Source: Gnetum montanum
Lineage: Eukaryota; Streptophyta; Gnetopsida; Gnetales; Gnetaceae
DNA: 24,012 bases
Assembly: GCA_015680685.1 (NCBI GenBank)
Contig: MNCI01005318.1
Span: forward strand, 165,966-189,977
Reading direction: 5' to 3'
Part shown: one piece after another, positions 17,840 through 24,012 of the stretch
How the letters are laid out: each line of letters begins with the position of its first letter
How positions within the stretch are numbered: the first letter of the stretch is position 1
The notes under the pieces: model-generated
Told to the model about the DNA's origin: nothing
Seen by the model: the letters and a program-made list of their open reading frames with translations, nothing else
Databases searched by the model: none
Translations under genes and position numbers: made by a program

Positions 17840-19190
17840 GGTGATGTACAAAACTTGAACAATGGGTTATCTTGAAGGTAATAATAGGCATAAAAATTAA
17901 TCATGCTTAGACAAGACATTAAATTAATGATTATAGCAAGGAGACAAAAGGAGAGTAGGTTGAAGGGTAGTAGTCATGCATCCATTAGCACTGATTACCA
18001 AGACTACCAAAACAAGGAAAAAATAAATATTGTCTCTTAATCATCCACAACCATTATGTATTTAAAAGGTGCTAGCAAGCAAATAATGATTCAAAAAAAA
18101 TTTCAAACTATAGAAGTCTTTAAATCTAGAACTGTTATAATCATGATGTCCATAAAAACCCAAATATCATAGATCATATGAACTAAACATATATAAGCAT
18201 ATAACTATATGATCTCAAGAGAAGATGTTCTCATATATATAATAGTGACTATGTTAAACAAAGGAAGCAGTCAAATATAAATAGTATCTACAACCATCAA
18301 ACTATCATATCTTAACCAAAAGTCATATGATCAAATATCAAACATCAAATAATTATTCCCCATTTTGGACATCACTGGAGTATGTTCACTCCACAATTAA
18401 ATCACCTTCAATGTACTAAATCTAGATATTATACAAAGATAAATGGTCAACACTAGGGTGAGCATTAACTCCCTCTAGGCTAGGTCACCCCCTTTCCACA
18501 CTAGGGGGTAGGTGAATTCTACCCCCCTTACACTCCTCCATGCATGCCTTGATGTCTCCTAGCTAGCTTACCTCCCTATAGGTAGTGTGTTAGCATAGAG
18601 AAAAGTATACCCCCATAAAACCCATCAAATTGCCATTTTTGGCATTCCAAAAGGCATTTTTGACTCCCCCAAGCCCAAATATAGGTACTAGGTGATCTTT
18701 TTCACTTGGGGGTGAGGCTTTGCTCACTTAAGAATCATTTTTCAGTCCCAAAAGTATGAAACATATGAGATTTCCCTTTTATGGGTTGCAACCTTTGCAT
18801 TTATAATAAAGTATTGGCTCAAGTTTCATGGGATGGGATCACAAAGGTTTTAACATGAAAATTTGGTGGTGTTTCATTTGCCCCTATTTGTTAGTGTCTG
18901 AAGGATTGACCTAAGATGTACTAACAAAGAATACAAAAAAACCACTATAGGTACACCACCAACATTCCCTCTCTACACTTGATCTAGTCATGTTGAATCA
19001 TGTTGAAGAGTGCTTGTGATGATGGGATTGGATTATGGTTGAGGAATGATTATGGTAGTTAGGAAGATGGTCATGGAGACTTACAATGTATTACAAGTGT
19101 TTCCATCATGGCAGTAGCATTGTATTGACATATTTTGAAGTGTAGGCCACTCAAAAAATGCATTTGAGACACCAACCACTTCGTTCCAAA
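17840..19190. other. Region without recognisable genes
   Basis: I see no coding domain on either strand. If the copia assignment holds, the left part would be its internal 3' region. Notable items are a perfect hairpin GGGGGTAG/CTACCCCC (18504-18511 and 18519-18526, 7-base loop) and a looser pair CTCCCCCAAG/CTTGGGGGTGAG (18663-18672 and about 18708-18719). The right part may be the 3' LTR of element T, but no partner LTR is in view to test it. Confidence 0.5.
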
Positions 19191-19242
19191 AGTTTTTTTG
19201 GCCATTGGGCTTCAAGGCTTTTTTTGGCCATTTGGCTCCTTG
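19191..19242. repeat. Two copies of a 26-bp direct repeat
   Basis: TTTTTTTGGCCATTGGGCTT and TTTTTTTGGCCATTTGGCTC begin two adjacent 26-base units just inside the presumed LTR edge of element T. Confidence 0.6.
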
Positions 19243-19246
19243 ACAA

Positions 19247-19280
19247 TTTTCTTTCCCTATTTTTTTTTCTTTTTTCTTTT
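19247..19280 (-). promoter_or_regulatory. Possible polypurine tract of element T
   Basis: On the minus strand a 34-base purine run broken by one T, rich in A with one AGGGAAAG segment. It is followed by TGTCAAGG, a plausible LTR start. Confidence 0.45.
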
Positions 19281-19328
19281 GTGGTGTGAAACCTTCATTG
19301 GGTTTCATTACCAAGGCCAATTTAAGAT

Positions 19329-19461
19329 AGTTTTCCCGTTAAGTGAGTTGTGTTACACTCAACGGACTTCAGAGTTATCCCATCAAATGAGATGTGTTAT
19401 GTTTGATGGACTTAATGGTTTTCCCACTGAATGAATTATGTTACATCTAAGTGGACCTGAG
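19329..19461. repeat. Three 44-bp tandem units, each a hairpin with different arms
   Basis: Units at 19329-19372, 19373-19416 and 19417-19461 align without gaps except one added base in unit 3. Each has a stem of about 10 pairs closed by CC...GG and a similar loop (AGTTGTGTTA, AGATGTGTTA, AATTATGTTA). Arms are CCGTTAAGTG/CACTCAACGG, CCATCAAATG/TGTTTGATGG and CCACTGAATG/CATCTAAGTGG. At stem positions 3, 4, 5 and 8 both partners change together between units. The array lies in the 3' untranslated part of element T. Confidence 0.8.
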
Positions 19462-19830
19462 GATGAAGCATGTTGAGAACATATCATATAGCTATAGTGC
19501 ATGAGTGGCAGACATGAGTTAACATTGCTACTTGAGGTATGGAAGACTATAGTCATGCTATGGGGCTTGGCTCAAGGAGTGGCATTAGAGGAAGAGCAAT
19601 GGGATAAGTACTCTTGACACAATAGGAAAAACTCACCGAATCTTGCACATTGAGGTCACATGGTGATTTGCTACTGTAATGAGATGCACCTTTGCAATGG
19701 CTTTAGGCTTCATCCTGCAAACACAACTCTAAGAGGAGAAGAAAATCAGGCAAACAAAGCATGTTAAATTGTTACAATGCATATATATACCACATGAAAA
19801 ATAAAAACAAGCCACCTAGGTCACCAATGT
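19462..19830. other. Non-coding part of element T's 3' region
   Basis: No repeat, ORF or RNA signal was recognised between the 44-bp and the 29-bp arrays. Confidence 0.5.
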
Positions 19831-19831
19831 T

Positions 19832-20008
19832 GCCATTTTAAGTCCATGATAGGCTATAGTACTAATTTTAGGCCCTAGCAAGCCATGTTGTTACCAATTT
19901 TAGGCCCTAGTAGACCATGTTACTAGTTTAAGGCCTTAACCGGCCATATTGCCAATTTAAGGCCTCAATGGGCTATGATGCCAATTTAAGGCCTTGACAG
20001 GCCTTTCT
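19832..20008. repeat. Six-unit 29-bp tandem repeat, 3' side of element T
   Basis: Units start at 19832, 19861, 19893, 19922, 19951 and 19980; five are exactly 29 bases and the second is 32. The consensus is near GCCAATTTAAGGCCTT then four to six variable bases and GGCCATGTT. Two further units occur at 23749-23806. Tandem repeats in the 3' region are known for Tat/Ogre elements. Confidence 0.85.
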
Positions 20009-20039
20009 AAACTAGGCTTGCTTATTGATGACCATTGGC

Positions 20040-21180
20040 TACATGTAATATGCCTTGAGATCAGAGTGATTAACTAGAGTGGCTAGCTCATTCTTGTCCA
20101 TGTTAGCTACCCTGAATGTTCCATTGCCATAGGCTTTGGTGGCTAGGAAAGGCCCTTCCCAGTTGGCTAAGACTTTATCTACATGCTCTCAGATAGCTTT
20201 GAGGACTAGGTCACCTTCCTTGATCTTACACTTGGTCAAGATATGCTAGTATTGTTGTATATACCTCTCTTAATAACATTCAATGTGAGCAAGAACTTGC
20301 ATATGTTGCTCCTCCACTAAGTTTAGGGCCACCATCCACAACTCCTTGTTCTACTTATCATTGATGAAGTCATTCAAGGCTAGTCAAAGTGATGGCACCT
20401 ATAATTCAAGTCATAATATAGCTTTAGAACCATAAACTAAGCTATAAGAGGTTGCTCTAGTCACAATGTGATAGGTTGTTTTGTAGGCCCATAGTGCATG
20501 GACAAGTTGCCCATGCCATTTCTGCCTACTGTTATTGAGGATCTTCTATAGTAAGTTATAATGGCTTTGTTGCTTACTTCTGCTTTTCTATTGGCCAAAG
20601 GATAATGAGGCAATGAGAAAGAATGCTTAATGCCTAGGTTATGATAGAAATATTTCATTTTGTGGCTACCAAATTATGGTCCATTATTTATAACTATGGT
20701 CATGGGTATGTCAAAAAGGGCTATAATGTTCTTGAAGATAAAGTTGCAAACTTGTTTGGATGTAGGCTTCCTTAAAGGAATGGCTTTAACCCACTTCATA
20801 AAATATTTGGTTGTAGTGATGATGAAGCTATGACCTATGAAAGACTTGGGTGTTATAGGTCTAATGATATGTAACCCCCATCGTCGAAATAGCCAAGTGA
20901 TCTAAGTAGTATGCAATTCTATTGGCAATACATGTATGAGGCTACTATGTCATTGGCGCATGTCACAATGCTTAACCTTTTGCATGTAGTCACTTTTCAT
21001 ATGAAGCCAGTAGTAACCTAGCTACCTAATCTTAGTATCCATGGCTCTTGGTCCTATATGTCCTCCAAAAACACCCTCATGAAGCTCCTCTAGGACTATT
21101 TTGGCTTCAATTTTACTTAAGAACTTTAGTAATATACCATTATAGGATAGTCGACATAATGTGTTGTCACCTATAATGAC
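20040..21180 (-). pseudogene. Element T integrase
   Basis: The N-terminal zinc-binding region near 20950-21095 reads LEELHEGVFGGHIGPRAMD, then YYWLHMKSDYMQKV and HCDMRQ. Both His residues are visible, but the second Cys of the usual CDKCQ is Arg. The core has WGLHIIRPITPK (about 20845-20880), where the first catalytic Asp is His, then TIVINNGP (about 20675-20700), where the second Asp is Asn, and NRKAEVSNKAI (about 20560-20600), which keeps the Glu. The C-terminal part ends with ANWEGPFLATKAYGNGTF and VNHSDLKAYYM (about 20050-20165). Stops are few. Two catalytic residues are lost, so it is inactive. Confidence 0.82.
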
Positions 21181-21479
21181 ATATTGCTTTGATCTTTTTC
21201 ATACAACATCCTTTTGGGTTGCAATTAGGCCTTGTGCAGACTCACCATGCATAAGGTAAAATTTGATATTATCATACTACACTTTGGCAAGAGAAGTATG
21301 GATGATGACTACAAAGGTATCCTCAGTGTTTTGTGTGATGGAAATAGCACAATCCATGGTTAAGGTGGGCAAATTACTGAACACATTTGGCATCACACTG
21401 AGAGCTAATGTTGTAATTGCATCAACTATGGCATTCTCATTTCTAGGTACGTGCTTGATATCAATGTCTACAAACTATT

Positions 21480-22000
21480 GTAACAATTGTTTCCCTAGGT
21501 CATAGTATGGTTGTAAGTGTTTGGATTTACATGCATAGACTTTTGTTACTTGGTTAACCACAAGTTGGAAATCACCTTTAATCATTAAGCATCTAATTCC
21601 TAGGTCATGAGCCACCGTTCATTCCCCTAATCAAACCTTTGTACTCCGCTATGTTATTGGTACATGGAAACTTAAAATGATAGGTGAAAGATTGGATTTG
21701 ACCAAATGTGAATGTTATGATGCTAGTAGCACTTGCCCCATGGGTAGTTGAAGCTCTATCAAAGTGCATGACTACCTCATAACCCTTAGGCACTTGGCTA
21801 ACAATATTAATATGCTCATCAGGAAACTCAAGATCTATGGCTACTTGGTCATCAACAGGTGAAACGATAAGTTGTATAGCTATAGCTTGACCTTTAGTTG
21901 AAGATTGAGATATGTGAGGAAGGTTAAACTTTACGGTTATAGCTTTCCATTGAGTTATATGGCCACTCTCATAGATATTGATCATTATGGATCTGAGCAC
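21480..22000 (-). pseudogene. Element T second RNase H (archaeal type)
   Basis: VVMHFDRAST (about 21752-21785) matches the YFDGAS start of this domain, and PCTNNIAEYKGLI (about 21630-21670) the TNN-AEYEALI motif with its catalytic Glu. This domain is found in Tat/Ogre elements in addition to the ordinary RNase H. The frame is open from 22000 to a stop at 21605 and then continues (GDFQLVVNQVTKV, HVPRNENAIVDAI), giving the C-terminal Asp region. It lies between the first RNase H and the integrase, as expected. Confidence 0.8.
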
Positions 22001-22009
22001 ATTATGTTT

Positions 22010-22420
22010 GCAAATGACATTAACTTGGCTTATGAAGAGGTAGTGTCTTCACTTCTTCAACAAGAGGACTAGTGCCAAACAATACTTCTCCACTTCAATG
22101 TATTAGGTTTTGTGGACAACTAATGCATGGCTAAGATAGTATATTGGCATTTCCACTCCATCATCTTGTTTTTGACAAAGTAGAGAGGCAATGGATGTGT
22201 TAAAGATAATCAAGTAGATGTAAAAAGGTCTACCTTCTTGAGGAGAATAGACCATTAGTAGTTATGTCAACTCTTGCTTAAGGTTTTCAAAGGCCTCTTG
22301 ACATTGAGCCATCCACTCATAGAGAATCCCTTTATTAAGCAAGTGTTGCATGGGCTGTAACTGATCTGTAATCCTAGTGATAAACCTATGAATAAATTGT
22401 AATCTACCTTTCAATCTCTA
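22010..22420 (-). pseudogene. Element T first RNase H
   Basis: The minus-strand reading includes WMAQCQEAFENLKQEL (about 22268-22320), FYIYLIIFNTSIASLLCQ, PIYYLSHALVVHKT and YIEVEKYCLALVLLLKK (about 22045-22160). This is the usual wording of the gypsy RNase H region that follows RT. Two or three stops break it, and it runs in the same frame into the second RNase H. Confidence 0.72.
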
Positions 22421-23140
22421 AAGCTCCTTAAGGTTGGCAAGCATTGCTAATTTGGATATGGCCTTAACCTTATCAGGATCAACACATATTCCTACTTCAA
22501 ATACCACAAAGCCAAGCATCTTATTGGTCTTAATACTGAAGATGCACTTCTTAGGATTAAGCCTAAGATCATATTTGAGGCATCATTTAAGCACAAGATC
22601 TAGGTCATTACCATGATCATTAGCCTCTTTAGACTTAACAGCTATGTCATCTACATAATCATTAAGCAAACCTAGCATGTAATCACTATAAATATAAGTC
22701 ATGGCTTGTTGATAGGTTGCTTCTGCATTCTTAAGGTGAAAGGACATCATTGTATAGCAAAAGGTCCCCTGAGGGGTCATGAAGGTTATGATAAGTTAGT
22801 GCCTTGGATTGATCCTAATTTGGTTGTATTCCAAGAATCCATTCATAAAGGACAATAAGGCATTCCCAACCATGGTATCAATGAGCTAATCAATACTAGG
22901 CAATGAAAAGTCATCCTTAATAATTGCTTTATTTAGATCTTGGAAATCAATGCAGATATGGATACTCCCATTTTTCTTAGGAACTACCACTATGTTGAAA
23001 ACCCATTCTGCATAGTCAACAACCCAAATGAAACCAACTTGGTAGAGCTTCAAGATCTCATCACGAATTGCCAAGGCCAAATCGAGTCTTATCCTAGGTA
23101 GTTTTTGCTTAATGGGTCTAATGCTAGGGTCCAATATGAT
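22420..23140 (-). pseudogene. Element T reverse transcriptase
   Basis: The N-terminal part (22886-23134) reads DPSIRPIKQKLPRIRLDLA, then GFIWVVDYAEWVFNIVVV, PKKNGSIHICIDFQDLNKA and DDFSLPSID, the classic Tat RT opening. It includes the conserved Lys and the Asp of the DFQDLN motif. The second part (22583-22780) reads TPQGTFCYTMMSFHLKNAEA and has an intact YVDD catalytic motif at 22646-22657, then DDIAVKSKEANDH. The two parts are split by stops and a short poorly preserved stretch at 22785-22880. The following thumb/connection segment continues to about 22420. Confidence 0.88.
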
Positions 23141-23470
23141 GTTATGTTATACTAAGAATGGGTCTAGGCCTAGCATATCTTCATATGACAAGGCAAAGGC
23201 CTTAATATTACCTTGTAGGACTTTGGTGATGTCTTAAGCTTGTTGAGGTTCTAGTGAGGAACTTAGTTTAAGGGTTTTCTCCTCACCACTGTGTGTCATG
23301 ATAGGAACCTTAGCTAGAGAGTCTTTAGTTATGTCACCCACCTCTAAATCAAGGGTTTTTACTAGGTTTTCAGGCCACTCTAGAGGTTTCTCTATTAAGG
23401 CTATGTAGTTAACAAGACTCTCAAGCTCAAGATCTAGGCAATTAGGGTTAATATACCTTTTACATCACCA
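23140..23470 (-). pseudogene. Element T linker upstream of RT
   Basis: Reads IEKPLEWPENLVKTLDLEVG, then DITKDSLAKVPIMTH, then AFALSYEDMLGLDPF just before RT. The last segment matches the FAWSYEDMPGLDP linker found between protease and RT in this lineage. No protease active site could be identified above 23470. Confidence 0.65.
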
Positions 23471-24012
23471 TGAGGCCCATTTAGGCTCAAAGGTAAACTA
23501 ATCAACTCCCAGGTACACATACTTTGATCCTACATGTCAACCAAAAGCATTTTAAGTGGCACCTCGATAAAAATGAATAAAAATGCTAAAAAGCTATAAA
23601 AATTATGCAAATACATGCTATTCTAGTGCAAGAAAGATCACCCAAGGCTATAAATCAAGCAAAAAAAGTGAAATAAGGGCCAAATAAAGGTCAAAAAAGG
23701 GGAAATATAAGAAATAAGGCTAAATTGGCCAATAAGGATCATGGTTTTTTCAATTTTGAGCCTTGATGGGCCATGATGCCAATTTAAGGCCATAGCAGGC
23801 CATGGTCACATGGTGCCAAACAATAGTTAGGGAAGGCCAAACCCCACTATTTGATACCAATTAGGGTATAAACATGAGAAAATAAAATAGATAATGAAAG
23901 TATAAGGCTATAAAAAGGTTATAAGGGTCAATAATGCAACATAAGATCAAAAAGTAAGTTGAATCATATGGTAAAGCATGCTATCTAGGGTCATTCATGG
24001 CTAATTATAGAT
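23470..24012 (-). other. Non-coding 5' part of element T
   Basis: No coding domain was recognised. It contains two 29-bp repeat units at 23749-23806 and a PBS-like TTGGTATCAA (minus strand, 23851-23860) resembling the start of the initiator-Met PBS, though the bases after it do not match well. Protease and gag would be expected here in a complete element. Confidence 0.4.
23749..23806. repeat. Two more units of the 29-bp repeat, other side of T's pol
   Basis: Units 23749-23777 and 23778-23806. The second, GCCAATTTAAGGCCATAGCA and onward, is nearly identical to the units at 19951 and 19980, almost 4 kb away. Confidence 0.8.

Larger units (their letters stand above)
19245..24012 (-). mobile_element. 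Element T: Tat/Ogre-like Ty3/gypsy element, right end outside the window
   Basis: Minus-strand order is PR-RT linker, RT, RNase H, a second archaeal-type RNase H, and integrase, then a 3' untranslated region with tandem repeats and a long purine tract (19247-19280). The extra RNase H with CTNNIAEYKGLI is a hallmark of the Tat lineage. The LTR edge at 19245 (TGTCAAGG on the minus strand) is a guess from its position next to the purine tract. No gag was seen before the window ends. The reading frame is broken mostly by single stops and is better kept than in element B. Confidence 0.75.

Noticed and set aside
18352-18371. Second copia polypurine tract (CCAAAATGGGG, minus strand)
   Set aside because: It resembles the tract at 17827 but no LTR start (TG) follows and no repeat of the LTR is found.
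19081-19434. Overlapping ORFs on both strands (79 and 78 codons)
   Set aside because: They are low-complexity reading through a pyrimidine tract and the 44-bp repeats; no family features.
21263-21505. 80-codon plus-strand ORF
   Set aside because: It is antisense to the segment between T's second RNase H and integrase.

Overview
The window is plant intergenic DNA made almost entirely of nested, decayed LTR retrotransposons. I see no host gene and no tRNA, rRNA or CRISPR array. The evidence is plant-specific: Athila-type LTRs and tRNA-Asp primer-binding sites, Athila and Tat/Ogre-type pol domains, and a SIRE-like copia 3' junction. Many in-frame stops look like C-to-T decay, which suggests old, methylated insertions. 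A large plant genome that purges repeats slowly (gymnosperm-like or a large-genome angiosperm) would fit, but the species cannot be named from this sequence.

Layout. (1) 1-756, minus: a CpG-rich partial LTR of an Athila-like element (LTR-A), cut by the window edge. (2) Element B, minus, an old autonomous Athila-like element in two pieces. Its 5' LTR (15994 to about 16845), PBS, gag and protease lie on the right (12737-16845). Its RT, RNase H and integrase lie on the left (757-3450). (3) Element C, plus, 3451-12736, is inserted into B between protease and RT. It has two LTRs of 847 and 820 bp, a near-perfect 5-bp target duplication (TTATA/TTATG), a PBS and a gag, but no pol. In place of pol it has about 2 kb of non-coding DNA with an LTR-like internal promoter motif, then a 2.75-kb decayed ORF for a coiled-coil protein. 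LTR-A is inserted in the last part of B's integrase. (4) About 16850-17826, minus: an LTR fragment with a SIRE-like copia polypurine tract at its edge, holding 66-bp and 20-bp repeat arrays. (5) 17840-19240: no recognisable genes. (6) Element T, minus, about 19245 to beyond 24012: a Tat/Ogre-like pol with RT, RNase H, a second archaeal-type RNase H and integrase. A 29-bp tandem repeat occurs on both sides of its pol.

Order of events: B inserted first, possibly into the copia LTR. C and LTR-A then landed independently inside B. LTR-A still carries many CpG dinucleotides and is probably the youngest piece. The most unusual signals are three sets of repeats whose units form hairpins with different but still complementary arms (113-403, 19329-19461) or a strict 20-bp phase (17515-17622), and the gag-only element C with its accessory ORF and possible internal promoter.
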